This document shows, piece after piece, positions 8,668 through 18,238 of a stretch of 64,000 bases of DNA (its first letter is position 1; the number at the start of each line of letters is the position of its first letter). The stretch comes from a virus: positions 1 through 64,000 of IMG/VR virus record IMGVR_UViG_3300035670_000068; one strand, 5' to 3'. Under the pieces are notes generated by a model, which was not told where the DNA came from, made no database searches, and saw only the letters and a program-made list of their open reading frames with translations. Made by a program: the position numbers and the translations under genes.

Positions 8668-9276
8668 TCACTTCCTGATGTAGTCTGCCCGAATTGTCAC
8701 GTCGTAGAACTCTGGATATACGTTCGTCGGGTAATCGTGCCAACGATATTGCAGAGCAATTGTGTGATACCCAGGTCCAACCTTCGCGGACACTTCATGG
8801 AAGAAGTATTTGAACACCCGATAGAACCACTTGAACTGAGTGGACTTAGGCGAAGTGAAAACCACCTGGCCGTCGATCAGAATCCTGTACTCAGTCTGGA
8901 AGCGGTCGTTATCCTGCCGCTGGTCGTTGATGTAATACTGGATGCCCGCAGTCACCCAGCCACCCTGCCAGTCACTACTCGGCACCTGGAAGCTGAGCGT
9001 GTGAACGCTTCTCCAAACCGAGTCGTCGTCGAAAATATCAGGCACATACCCGATGTAGCTGACGGTGGTGATAGCAGTCGCCCGGCCAGCGATTGTCAGG
9101 TTCTTCACAGCGTCGATTGCATTGGCAGTCAGTGCGCCGTCGAAGGTTCCCTCCATAGCGGACACATTGCCGTTGAAGATCGCGTTGTTGAACTCTGCCT
9201 GGAAGGCTTCTGATACCACCACCCCGTCGCCTCTATCGTATTCCAGGGTGATGGTGCCTACTTTTTTATGATCCAC
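8668..9276 (-). CDS. Tail-tip paralogue C, 202 aa
   Basis: First-translated of the three paralogues. After a short lead the shared module appears as NNAIFNGNVSAMEGTFDGAL and IDAVKNLTIAGRATAITTVS. The C-terminal part is Trp/Tyr-rich and beta (YHTIALQYRWHDYPTNVYPE). GTG start at 9276 overlaps the gpJ stop by 19 bases, coupling it tightly to the tail-tip protein. The end of gpJ (VIQNAIVGDL) echoes the module, suggesting the paralogues arose from, or bind next to, the gpJ terminus. Confidence 0.7.
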   Translation of the reverse strand: MDHKKVGTITLEYDRGDGVVVSEAFQAEFNNAIFNGNVSAMEGTFDGALTANAIDAVKNLTIAGRATAITTVSYIGYVPDIFDDDSVWRSVHTLSFQVPSSDWQGGWVTAGIQYYINDQRQDNDRFQTEYRILIDGQVVFTSPKSTQFKWFYRVFKYFFHEVSAKVGPGYHTIALQYRWHDYPTNVYPEFYDVTIRADYIRK

Positions 9277-12200
9277 CCCGAGACCCCGGCGACATAGTTG
9301 TCACTCTGCAGGTCTCCGACAATGGCGTTTTGGATCACCACCCTGTTCTTCGCGGCGTCAACGGTGAAGACCGGGATTGTGTTGGTCGTACCAGGCTTCA
9401 CCACCTTGAACCGATCCGCGACGATAGAGAACTCGCTCGCCACACCACCACCAGAAGAGTTTGTAGTAGCCAGTCCAAAGCCAACCACATGACCGTTACT
9501 GTTGATCTTGACGGTGTACTGCGCCTTCAAGCCGTCGATGGAAGTCATCGCCTGGCTGATCGAGGTGGTGTTCTCGCCAACTGTCGAGCTGACGGTATCG
9601 ATCCGGCTACTCAGCGCACTGTCGGCGTTCGCCCGAGCCTGAGACTCGCTGGTGATCTTGCCTTCTGCCGTGCCGACTCTCGAAGTAAGAGTAGTCAGCT
9701 GGCCAGAAAGAGCGGTGTCAGCGTTCGCTCGCGCTACAGCCTCATTGGTGATCGCCGACTGAATGTCGTTGTTCACCTTCGCGCTCAGGGAAGTCACCTG
9801 GGCAGCAATGGCCGAGTCTGCGTCAGCTCGCGCAATCTGCTCTTCCCGCAGGGCTGCAGCGATATCGTCGTTGACCTGGGCGCTCAGCGTCGTGATCTGG
9901 GCGCTCAGCGCGCTATCAGCGTTCGCTCTGGTTTGACTCTCTACCCGCAGCTGGGCAGCGATATCGTCGTTCACGCGAGCTTCCAACTCGGTCAGCATCG
10001 TCGCGATGGCCTGGTCCTCAGTGACCAGAGTTGCGACTTCTTGGCGAACGAACGCCTCTACGCCGGCGATGGCTTCCTTGCGCTGGAAGATTTCCATCTT
10101 GTTCGAGTCGGTGACGTTCTCGACCTTCGCAGCCAGCTGGCTGACAATGGCAGAGATATCCTCCAGACCAGACTCTTTCGTGACCTCGCTTTGCAGCTGG
10201 TCATCCAGATCGGTCAGGCCGATACCGCCAGGGAACAAGTCGGAGATCGTGTCTGCAGGCAGGGTCTTGACCGACAAACCGTTAGTCGGGGCAAAGCCAG
10301 ACTTCTTGTCGTTGGCCAGGATGTTCACCGCTCTCACCCAATAGGTGTAGAAGGTGTCCGGGGCCAGACCGACGTGCGGATAGTGGTCGTTGCCGGTGAT
10401 CGCCAGCAGGGTCGCATCGTTGATGTTGGCGTTTTCGCCAGGCGCTGCCCACACCTCGTAGCGATAGACGTTCTTGTTCGCCGCCCAGGAGTCGATGTTG
10501 CCCCACTTGATCTCAATGAGGTTCTTGCGCGGCTCGGCTCGAATGTCTTCCGGGGCACCAGGTTGCGTCGGAGCACCCGGCAGCACTTCCTTGACGTGGG
10601 TAGCTACAGAGTCGAAGGTCGGCTTGTTGCCCTGGATGTTCACCGGGACGATCTTAACCCGCAGGTTGCCAGACGAAAGCTCGACCTTCGAGCTGGACGC
10701 TGCAGCCTCGTAGAGTCTCCAGGGCTCGCTGTCGATGGAAACGTGGACTTCGCCGTACAGGTAGTTCGGACTCGAGTGTTCCCAGGAGAACTCAACTTCC
10801 GACTTGTACAGGCCTCCAGACAGGTATCGACGTTCCTGGAAGCCTCGGAAGGTCACGTTGCTCAGGACTGGTACAGTCGGAACCGGGGTTGGCTTGAACT
10901 CGACAACCTCGTCGTCGTAGGCCTCGTCCGAATACTCGATTGCGATGATCTTGCGCCAAATGTCGGTCGAGCCGCTGCTGATCGCGTTTACCGAGAAGAG
11001 CCCAACCACGTTTTCAGATACGCCGAATGCCCAGGGCGTTTCTTCTCGCGGTGCGATTTTCAGCGGCGCAGCCAGGTTCAGCTCTGTGTACTCGACAGAG
11101 GTGTCCGAAGGCATGACCACGTTGACGGTCTCGATCACGTCGGTGTCGACCAGCTGGATCGTGTCGCCGATCTTCATGCCTACGGCCGAGTCAACCAGAA
11201 CGCCGTGTCTGCCGAACTGGTCGATCACCGGCTCCAGGACAGCAACGTCCTTACCGCTCGGCACATGGATCAGGCGACGGTAACGATCGATCGATCTCGC
11301 GTTGAAGCCGAAGCTCAGGAACAGGGTGTTGCCCAGAATCGCGTCGATCTCTGCTGTCCACTGGACAACCTTGTCGTGACGGATCATGACGACGTGCTGG
11401 GTGCCGATCTCGAACTTGACCGGCCTGTCCAGCTTGACCTTCGTTTTGGTGGAGCCGGATGCCAGAGCACCGCCCATCCCCCACTTCGCCATATCGTGCT
11501 GAACGGCGATCACGTCGCCGAGCGTACAGGCGATGGAGTCCAGCGGGACTTCGAAGTTGATGGTCTTGAGCAGGACGTTCATGTTCATCGCCAGGGTCGC
11601 TTCCCTGGTGGCCTGCTCCAGATTGTCCACCCCGTACAGCGTCATTTCAGTCGGCTTTGGATGGTCGCCGCGAGCGCGAGCGCGAGGACTGTGAACGGTC
11701 ACAGTCTTCTGCTTGCCGAAGTCGTTCCTGTCGAAGTAGGTCACAGTCACTTCGTTGGCGCGCTCGTCTGCCGGCAGCCAATCGATGTTCATTGAGTCCT
11801 TCTTTACGCTGCTCATGGTGAACAGCTGAACAGGCTTACGCTTGCCTACGATGGAGACCTGAAACTTGGTGCCGGAACGAACAGGCATACCGCGACCGGC
11901 CTTGAAGATCGGCAGCAGAGCGTCCCAGAGGTTCGTTTTCTGGTCGATCACGCCGTTGAACTTGAGACCGTTGGCCTCGCAGTATTCGGCCCATTGGCGG
12001 AAGTAGCTGAGCTTGATTCGCTCCATGCGAATGCCGCCGCCGTAGCGGGTGTTCGTCATCGCATCGACAACGATCCAGGCCGGGTTGTCGGTCCACCGCT
12101 CGACGTAGTTGCCTGTCGCAGCGTCCCACACTCGAACCTTCCGGCCCTTCACTCGGTAGGTGACTTTCGGGATTCCGTTCAGCTGGTCGGACAGCTTGAT

Positions 12201-13379
12201 TCGCAGACCCAGGAGCGCGGTGTAGCGATACTGGATATCGTCGAACAGAATCTCGTTCACGTCGGTCAAGGTGATCGAGTTGGCGGTCTTTTCGCTCTCG
12301 TCATCTTCCGTATGGGTTAGGCGGATTTCGTAGCGCTTGGACTTGTTCAGGGTCGTCGAGTAGTACGACTTCCGCATCGGGGACATGGATTTGCCTTCGA
12401 TGCGAATCTCAGAGCTGCTGCCGTTGAAGGGCAGCCAGGCGCTAGTCCCCTGCTCTCTGATCTCGGCTCTGAAAGCAGTGGAAGTCCCTCTCATGCCGTC
12501 TTCGTCGTCAAGGTAGCTCAGGCCTTTCGGCAGGACGATATCGATCCGCAGACGGTCAACCGGGTCGGTGATCGTGTGAAGAGTCCAGACGCCGGACTTC
12601 AAGTTCACATTGCGGTTGATCGGCTTGATGATGTCGTTGAAGTACGGGATGACTTCCTGATCTTTTGCGCCAAATCGCTTGAAGATTTCGATCTCGGAGA
12701 AGTTCGAGAGCGGCTGGTCGTTCACATGGATATCGGTAATGTCCTCGATTGGACCCTCACCGACGTTCAGCAGCATGTGCAGGTACTGAGTGTCGTCCGA
12801 GTTTTCGACGTAAGTCTGGACGAAGTTGCCCGCAAACCAGGACTCGCCGTACACAACAGGCACGGGCACGTTCTTGGTAGAGAGGTTCTTCGGTCCATCG
12901 ATCCCGTAGGTGGGACTGCTATTAAACCCACTACCTGAGCCTGGCATCTGCGGCTTCGGCGGGGGCAGGATCGCGTTCACCAGCATAGTGCCGCCGATCA
13001 TGACACCGGCAGTCACTACGGCTGCACCGACCGTACCGGCGCCGAACAGGGCCGCGCCAGCATAGGGTGCGAAAATCGCAATGGCGATCATTGCAACAAG
13101 GCGCATGATGGTTTTGCCGCTGCTCTCGCCACCACCACCCAGGAGGATCGGCGCAATGACGACGCAATCGCGCTCAGTCAGATAGGTCTTCGACCATTCC
13201 GACTTATGCACCATGCGGCCAGAAACCGAAACGGCCCACTCTCCATCGAGGGGGCCGAGATACTTGGCCAGGCTCTTGCGTGGCTTGTATTCGCGCTCAA
13301 CCAGGTTGCGGGACTCTGCGGGAGTCAGCGGGTTGGCGATGTAGAGGAAAGTGACCTTACCCTTCTCGATGACCGACAT
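9258..13379 (-). CDS. Fused gpI-gpJ tail-tip protein
   Basis: 1373 residues from ATG 13379. Residues 1-150 look like a tail-assembly gpI: a beta-grasp part, a Gly-rich hydrophobic stretch (MIAIAIFAPYAGAALFGAGT) and a Pro-rich exit. From about 160 the TipJ/gpJ core follows (VPVVYGESWFAGNFVQTYVE, LHMLLNVGEGPIEDITDIHV), then a fibronectin-III-like domain near 950-1050. A coiled coil made of 30-residue repeats around ARANADSALS comes next (about 1150-1320), with a DUF1983-like tip. It should form the central tip fibre contacting the receptor. Having I and J in one chain is the oddity; no separate gpI gene is present. Confidence 0.92.
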   Translation of the reverse strand: MSVIEKGKVTFLYIANPLTPAESRNLVEREYKPRKSLAKYLGPLDGEWAVSVSGRMVHKSEWSKTYLTERDCVVIAPILLGGGGESSGKTIMRLVAMIAIAIFAPYAGAALFGAGTVGAAVVTAGVMIGGTMLVNAILPPPKPQMPGSGSGFNSSPTYGIDGPKNLSTKNVPVPVVYGESWFAGNFVQTYVENSDDTQYLHMLLNVGEGPIEDITDIHVNDQPLSNFSEIEIFKRFGAKDQEVIPYFNDIIKPINRNVNLKSGVWTLHTITDPVDRLRIDIVLPKGLSYLDDEDGMRGTSTAFRAEIREQGTSAWLPFNGSSSEIRIEGKSMSPMRKSYYSTTLNKSKRYEIRLTHTEDDESEKTANSITLTDVNEILFDDIQYRYTALLGLRIKLSDQLNGIPKVTYRVKGRKVRVWDAATGNYVERWTDNPAWIVVDAMTNTRYGGGIRMERIKLSYFRQWAEYCEANGLKFNGVIDQKTNLWDALLPIFKAGRGMPVRSGTKFQVSIVGKRKPVQLFTMSSVKKDSMNIDWLPADERANEVTVTYFDRNDFGKQKTVTVHSPRARARGDHPKPTEMTLYGVDNLEQATREATLAMNMNVLLKTINFEVPLDSIACTLGDVIAVQHDMAKWGMGGALASGSTKTKVKLDRPVKFEIGTQHVVMIRHDKVVQWTAEIDAILGNTLFLSFGFNARSIDRYRRLIHVPSGKDVAVLEPVIDQFGRHGVLVDSAVGMKIGDTIQLVDTDVIETVNVVMPSDTSVEYTELNLAAPLKIAPREETPWAFGVSENVVGLFSVNAISSGSTDIWRKIIAIEYSDEAYDDEVVEFKPTPVPTVPVLSNVTFRGFQERRYLSGGLYKSEVEFSWEHSSPNYLYGEVHVSIDSEPWRLYEAAASSSKVELSSGNLRVKIVPVNIQGNKPTFDSVATHVKEVLPGAPTQPGAPEDIRAEPRKNLIEIKWGNIDSWAANKNVYRYEVWAAPGENANINDATLLAITGNDHYPHVGLAPDTFYTYWVRAVNILANDKKSGFAPTNGLSVKTLPADTISDLFPGGIGLTDLDDQLQSEVTKESGLEDISAIVSQLAAKVENVTDSNKMEIFQRKEAIAGVEAFVRQEVATLVTEDQAIATMLTELEARVNDDIAAQLRVESQTRANADSALSAQITTLSAQVNDDIAAALREEQIARADADSAIAAQVTSLSAKVNNDIQSAITNEAVARANADTALSGQLTTLTSRVGTAEGKITSESQARANADSALSSRIDTVSSTVGENTTSISQAMTSIDGLKAQYTVKINSNGHVVGFGLATTNSSGGGVASEFSIVADRFKVVKPGTTNTIPVFTVDAAKNRVVIQNAIVGDLQSDNYVAGVSGWIIKK

Positions 13380-13743
13380 ATCGGTAGAAGCCCTCGATGC
13401 GTTTTTGCCAGTCTTCGAGTCTTTCAACGACGACGCCGCCACTGCCTTCCCAGGCATGAATGAAGGTGTAATCGTCTAGCACAACGCCGACGTGGCACGG
13501 ATACTTGTAAATGCGGATCAGGACTACGCAGCCGGGATGCGGATCGCATCGCTCCCACTCGTCCATCTGGCAAGCCATCAGAGCGTGATTCACGTCCAGG
13601 CTTTCGGAGAACTGGCGAACCGGGTAGTTGGCCCCGCTTCTGCGGCCCATTTCCACCACCACGCCATAGCAATCGAGGCCGCCGTCTTCGAGACTGCGGC
13701 CCCCGTATTTGAAGGGCTTACCCAGCAGGTCGATGTAGTCCAT
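13357..13743 (-). CDS. NlpC/P60 tail peptidase (gpK-like)
   Basis: 128 residues from ATG 13743, which sits in a TGATG overlap. Catalytic Cys in LEDGGLDCYGVVVEM near residue 30 and the His in YPCHVGVVLDDYTFIHAWEG near 95 are the NlpC/P60 pair, so it should cleave peptidoglycan cross-peptides or process tip proteins during tail assembly or entry. Lies between gpL- and gpJ-like genes as in lambda (L-K-I-J). It lacks the N-terminal JAB/MPN half of lambda gpK, so it is a short form. The overlap with gpJ suggests coupled synthesis. Confidence 0.87.
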   Translation of the reverse strand: MDYIDLLGKPFKYGGRSLEDGGLDCYGVVVEMGRRSGANYPVRQFSESLDVNHALMACQMDEWERCDPHPGCVVLIRIYKYPCHVGVVLDDYTFIHAWEGSGGVVVERLEDWQKRIEGFYRYVGHREG

Positions 13744-14369
13744 CAACCCCTCACAATGATGCCTGGATAGCCACCGAAGTTTTTCGAGTTCCACTTTGCC
13801 CTGCAGCCGTTCGGCCCGTTCAGGGTCAGATCGCAGGTGCCGGCAGGGCCGGTATATCCGCAGTTCTGGTCCTTGAAGCGGAAGCCGCACTGCTCGTCCT
13901 CCTGGCGCCTGGCCGGGAAAATCTGACGAAGCGGGTTTTCTGCCCCCAATGTCCAGCTAACCACATAGTTCGAGACGCCCGAACTGATGACCTGGAAATA
14001 CTCGGTGAGCTCCGGGTCGGCTTCGGTGTCAGTTGCGGTGGTAGCACGCACGATGATCAGGTCAACGTCGAATCCGACGCCGCCGCCGTATCGCTGCATG
14101 TAGGACTGGACGATCTGGGTCTGGTCCTGGATCGTGATAGTGAGGGTGGGAAGCTCGTTCGCCTTCTCGTTGATCGAGATCGAGAACGGGAAAGGCTCGT
14201 AGTCTTCGCCCTGGATCGAGGTGATCTCGGTGTTGTTCACAACACGGATTACCTCAACCACAGAGTTGGTCTCGGGGTCACGGACATGAATCTTGAGCGC
14301 GATCAGCCAGGCCTCGTCCGACTGGATTTGGTTCTTGGCGATGATCGATGCAATCGAGAGGTTCTTCAT
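13743..14369 (-). CDS. Minor tail protein L-like (Fe-S cysteines)
   Basis: 208 residues. The N-terminal two thirds are beta-rich tail-hub folds of the DUF1833/gpL type. The C-terminal 55 residues carry four cysteines (EQCGFRF, QNCGYTG, GTCDLTL, NGCRAKW), the pattern that binds an iron-sulphur cluster in lambda gpL. The spacing C-x8-C-x8-C-x9-C is visible directly. Position between gpM-like and gpK-like genes matches lambda. It forms part of the tip complex capping the tail tube. Confidence 0.88.
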   Translation of the reverse strand: MKNLSIASIIAKNQIQSDEAWLIALKIHVRDPETNSVVEVIRVVNNTEITSIQGEDYEPFPFSISINEKANELPTLTITIQDQTQIVQSYMQRYGGGVGFDVDLIIVRATTATDTEADPELTEYFQVISSGVSNYVVSWTLGAENPLRQIFPARRQEDEQCGFRFKDQNCGYTGPAGTCDLTLNGPNGCRAKWNSKNFGGYPGIIVRG

Positions 14370-14381
14370 GGCCTGCTCAAG

Positions 14382-14399
14382 TAACTAACTTGGTAGTTA
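14382..14399. promoter_or_regulatory. Dispersed palindrome, copy 3
   Basis: TAACTAAC-TT-GGTAGTTA, one mismatch between arms, in the short gap between the gpM-like and gpL-like genes, 12 bases before the latter's ATG. No good -10 box follows on either strand. Confidence 0.6.
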
Positions 14400-14408
14400 T
14401 TTTACAGG

Positions 14409-14777
14409 TTAAACCTCAATCAGTTCAATGTCGGTGATGTTCCACAGACGGGTCGGCCCCATGCCCTTATACTTTGCGGTGAAATTCTTGTTGAACCTGA
14501 CCTCGTGGGTAGTCCCAGTCGCCGGGTTCGTGTAACCGAACTTCGAGTAGGTGCCGACAAGTTCGTAGAAGGCCTCCAGGATGTTCATCTGATCCTGAGT
14601 GATCATCGTGAAGCCCGTCTTGAACGTCTTTCTCGGCCGCCTGGTGTGGCGAGGTCTGACGTGAACATAGCCGCCGTCAGCCTCACCCTTTAGACCCTTG
14701 TCCTCATACTCGATGCCGAAGTATTGAGAGTCCTGGATTTCCGCCAGGACACTCGGGAAGTTAATGCTTGTAGCCAT
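14409..14777 (-). CDS. Minor tail protein M-like, 122 aa
   Basis: Matches the small gpM family of lambda-type tails: N-terminal FPSVLAEIQDSQYFGIE, central RRPRKTFKTGFTMITQDQMN helix that begins the conserved core, and GTTHEVRFNKNF near the end. Follows the tape-measure gene with a TAATG overlap, as in lambda (H then M). It helps to initiate the tail tip on which the tape measure assembles. Confidence 0.8.
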   Translation of the reverse strand: MATSINFPSVLAEIQDSQYFGIEYEDKGLKGEADGGYVHVRPRHTRRPRKTFKTGFTMITQDQMNILEAFYELVGTYSKFGYTNPATGTTHEVRFNKNFTAKYKGMGPTRLWNITDIELIEV

Positions 14778-17700
14778 TACGCTGCACCTTTCACTGCGTC
14801 ACGGAGGGCGCCTGGGCGGTTGACCGCTTTCAGCACCACGTCCACGACAAACTGTTCACCGTCGAAGGATTGGCCAGTCTGTTCACCGTTCATCTGAGTG
14901 CCGGACTGGTTGATCACGTTCACCGAAACTCTCGGCTGTTGAGCCGGCTGCTGACCGCCACCTCCAGCCATCTGACCCTGGAGCGTTACCGGAATTGTTC
15001 TTCCGTCAGGTAGCGGAACGTAGGCCTCTGCCATAGAGCCCTCGCCGAACACAGCTACTTGCGGGGATCGCGCGATGCCGCCATTGGCGTATTCCTTTAG
15101 CTTGGCGTTGCCCCACTTGGTCATGATGCCGCCATTGGCATAAGGCTGAGCTGCTACCCAATTGGAGAAGTCGGTTCCGGTGTAGCCAGCCTGTGTTGCA
15201 CCAGCAGACATAGAACCGCTTGCTGCGCCCGCCCCGCTCCAAGCTCCGGCGATGGACGTTGCGATACCAGCAACGGCCTTTGCGACCTGAATCTTGATCA
15301 GCTCCTTCAGGACGTACTGCACGAAGTCGGCGATCTGAAACTTGCCCTCGATCAGACCATCTGCAACGGTGTCGGAGAAGCTGTCCATCGCGGAGCCCCA
15401 CAGGGACTTGTACTGCTCAGAAGCGTCCTGGTTCTCTCGAATCCACTTCTGCAGGCCGGACTCAGTGTCACGTTCGTGCTTGGCTCGCAGAGCCGAGATA
15501 TAGCTGTAGTAGGCGTTCCAATCAGCCTCGCTCACATCCTGCGCGCTTGCCAGCTCGGCGTAGTATTCCCGAGCCTGCTGCATCTGATACTCGAACTCCT
15601 GGTCGATCAGCTGACTCTGGGTCTTCATCGAGTCTTCGATTTCCTTGGTGCGAGCGTTCAGAGCTTTAGTAGCTCCGCTGATCGCAACACGGTCGATCTT
15701 CTCGTCCAGGTCTTCGATTACGGCTCTCGCCTCGTCGATCTTCGCAGAGAGCTCGGTTTCGCCCTGAGCGTTGGCAGTGGCTTGAGCTCGGGCCAGTTCT
15801 TCCTGAATACCGACGATCTCTTCGCGGTAGCGCTCAGCGTCAGCGCTCGCCTTGAGCCACTGGTTTTCGTTCTCGTTCTTGAGCTGCTTGCCGGTCAGCA
15901 CCTTCTCAATCTGGTTCACTCTGTCGAGAGATGCCTGATAGGAGTCGGTAGCTTCCTTGACAGCTTTGGTGGCCTTCTCCTGCTCCCAGCGCTGAGCCGC
16001 GAACTGTCGAGCCTTCTCGATCATGGCCGGGTCGGCGCTCTGACCCATTTCAGCCATGTTCTGCAGAACCTGTTCGAGCTGAGCCAGGTGCGGGTTCGCT
16101 TCTTCCGCAGTAGCGCCGGCCTTCGCGACGCTCAGAGACAGGCTGCTCATGAACTTGACGAGCGGGTTGAACTTGGCCGCCCCACCAGCAGCGCCAGCGC
16201 CCCCACCGACAATGGTGTCTTGCAGGTTGGTCTTCTGAATGCTGTTCAGGCTGTCGCGAGCTTCGTTCAGCTTGAGAGTGTACTCGTCAGCCTGCTTGGT
16301 CGCGGATGCCAGTCTCTCCCTCAAGCCCTGGCTTGCCGAGTCGCCGGCCAGCTTGATCGTCTGTTCAAGGCTGGCACGCTGCGCTTCGACTTTGCTCAAC
16401 GCTTCGGTGTACTGGTCAATCTGATCCTGAACGCCCAGACGGCCAAGCTGACCAAGACCATCAACATACTGTTCCTGGGTGATCTCGCCGCGCTCGCGCT
16501 GGTCAGCCAACTTCTTCTTGTTGATCTGGTACTGGCGAGTCAACTCGGCGACTTTCTTCTCTTCGGCCAGGATCGCGGCACGAGCTTCCCGCTCGCCGTA
16601 GATTTGAGCGAGCTCTTGCCTACCCTTAGAGATATCCTCGTCTACCTTGCGAATCTCTGCTTCGGCCTTAGCTTTGGCGGCTCGGTATTCGCGCACGTTC
16701 GCGAAGTCGCCCTGCATACCGATTGTGTAGTTGCCTCGACCGAATCGCTCTTCCAGCTTCTCCTGGAGAGATTTCTTGTGATCGAGCAGGGTTTGCAACT
16801 GAGCGTTGTTGGTCAGAGCGCCATTCAGAGACAGAACCTCGTCGCGAGTTTTGCGAACCTCGTCCTGATACTCCTTCCAGGCCAAGCCACCGGCAACAGC
16901 GGCCATAGTGACCATGCCAATTGGGCCTGTGATTACACCGAGAGCGCCGCCCAGAAGACCCAGACCGCCTCGCAGCAGAGTGGATTGGGTAGCTGCGCCG
17001 GCAATCGATTGAGCGGCCTGGGTGGTCGGGTTGGTGAAGTTCACCATCGACCGGCCTGTGGTGGCGAGCATAGCGCTCAGACCCATGCCAGCTTGTTGCG
17101 CGAGCGCGACCTTGCCTGCAAGCGAAGAGATACTGCCGGCCATCGCGTCGGTTACGCCCTTGATGACGCTGTAGCCCTTCACAGCGCCGTAGACGTACAG
17201 GAACGCCTTGCCCCACTCATACAGAGCTTCGCGATGCTCAACGATCCACTTCACGCCTTCCGCTGCGATCTTGACTAGCTCAGCTAGGGCGCGGCCGAAC
17301 TCTCTCGCGGAGTCGATCATTTCCGGGTCGGAGAGGATATCGTTCAAGCTATTCAGCTCGCCGGTTAGCGTGCTGAAATAGCCGCCCTCTTCGTAGCCGT
17401 CGTCGTTCAGGCCGCCGATGGCCAGAGCGAGGCGCTTGGTGGTGGTTTCGAACTGAGCGACAGCGCCGTTCCAGGTCTCTGTCATTGCTGCGGCGCGGCC
17501 TTTGAACGAGCGCTCAAGCTCGGCCATCATCGCTGCCAGAGCAGGCTCAGATTTTACCCGGCCCAGGCTGATTTGCTTCACCAGGTCGGAGTAGGTGGTG
17601 CCCAGCGCATCGGCCATTGCGTTGATGGCCACAGGAACGCTCTCGCCGAGCTGTTGACGCAGCTCTTCCATACTGACCACCCCTTTACCAGCCATTTGCT

Positions 17701-18235
17701 GAATAGCAACAGCGGCTCGTTGGAGGTTCTGGTCAGTGCCGCCGAACGCAGCAACAGAGTCGATCAGGGTGTTCAGGCTCTTTTCGGCAGGATCGAGGCC
17801 GGCGACGCGCAGCTTCACAAAGCTGTCAGTGATCGAGTTCAGGCTGAAAGGCGCAGTGGATGCGCGGTCGAGCAGACCCTGCACATCAGCAATCGCCTCT
17901 GCGGTTGCTTTGGTGCTATCGGTCTGCATCGAGAAGTTTTTCATCAGCTGGATCGAGCGTTCCATTTCGGCGTTGACCGAAACGATTGCCCGCTGCCAGC
18001 CAAATGCGGCGTCGGAGACGTTCTGAATTGCGGATCGAATCAGGGAAAGGACGATCACGCCGTCACGCAGGGCGCTTCCCCACGAACGGGTAGACCGCTC
18101 AGCTCTGCGAATGGCCTGATCTGCAGCGCCACTTCGCTGAATGAACTGAGCCAACTGGCCGTCAGCTCTCTTGAGGTTGAGCGTAAATTCGCTGCCATCG
18201 AGAGACAGCTCTACAACCAGTTGACCCAAGCTCAT
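14777..18235 (-). CDS. Tape measure protein
   Basis: 1152 residues. The N-terminus (VELSLDGSEFTLNLKRADGQ) is the start typical of tape-measure proteins, followed by about 200 residues of the tape-measure N-domain. Residues 370-460 hold Gly/Ala-rich hydrophobic helices (LLGGALGVITGPIGMVTMAA) that probably enter the host membrane at DNA injection. From 480 to 960 it is long helical coiled coil. Near the C-terminus are YANGGI repeats at two places, a feature of this family. At the usual 1.5 angstrom per residue the tail would be roughly 170 nm. Lies between chaperone GT and gpM as expected. Confidence 0.95.
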   Translation of the reverse strand: MSLGQLVVELSLDGSEFTLNLKRADGQLAQFIQRSGAADQAIRRAERSTRSWGSALRDGVIVLSLIRSAIQNVSDAAFGWQRAIVSVNAEMERSIQLMKNFSMQTDSTKATAEAIADVQGLLDRASTAPFSLNSITDSFVKLRVAGLDPAEKSLNTLIDSVAAFGGTDQNLQRAAVAIQQMAGKGVVSMEELRQQLGESVPVAINAMADALGTTYSDLVKQISLGRVKSEPALAAMMAELERSFKGRAAAMTETWNGAVAQFETTTKRLALAIGGLNDDGYEEGGYFSTLTGELNSLNDILSDPEMIDSAREFGRALAELVKIAAEGVKWIVEHREALYEWGKAFLYVYGAVKGYSVIKGVTDAMAGSISSLAGKVALAQQAGMGLSAMLATTGRSMVNFTNPTTQAAQSIAGAATQSTLLRGGLGLLGGALGVITGPIGMVTMAAVAGGLAWKEYQDEVRKTRDEVLSLNGALTNNAQLQTLLDHKKSLQEKLEERFGRGNYTIGMQGDFANVREYRAAKAKAEAEIRKVDEDISKGRQELAQIYGEREARAAILAEEKKVAELTRQYQINKKKLADQRERGEITQEQYVDGLGQLGRLGVQDQIDQYTEALSKVEAQRASLEQTIKLAGDSASQGLRERLASATKQADEYTLKLNEARDSLNSIQKTNLQDTIVGGGAGAAGGAAKFNPLVKFMSSLSLSVAKAGATAEEANPHLAQLEQVLQNMAEMGQSADPAMIEKARQFAAQRWEQEKATKAVKEATDSYQASLDRVNQIEKVLTGKQLKNENENQWLKASADAERYREEIVGIQEELARAQATANAQGETELSAKIDEARAVIEDLDEKIDRVAISGATKALNARTKEIEDSMKTQSQLIDQEFEYQMQQAREYYAELASAQDVSEADWNAYYSYISALRAKHERDTESGLQKWIRENQDASEQYKSLWGSAMDSFSDTVADGLIEGKFQIADFVQYVLKELIKIQVAKAVAGIATSIAGAWSGAGAASGSMSAGATQAGYTGTDFSNWVAAQPYANGGIMTKWGNAKLKEYANGGIARSPQVAVFGEGSMAEAYVPLPDGRTIPVTLQGQMAGGGGQQPAQQPRVSVNVINQSGTQMNGEQTGQSFDGEQFVVDVVLKAVNRPGALRDAVKGAA

Positions 18236-18238
18236 TTA

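Noticed and set aside
9330-11795. Long plus-strand open frame of 821 codons opposite gpJ
   Set aside because: It is antisense to a well supported tail-tip gene, has an Arg/Val/His-rich composition typical of the reverse frame of GC-rich genes, and has no ribosome site or context.
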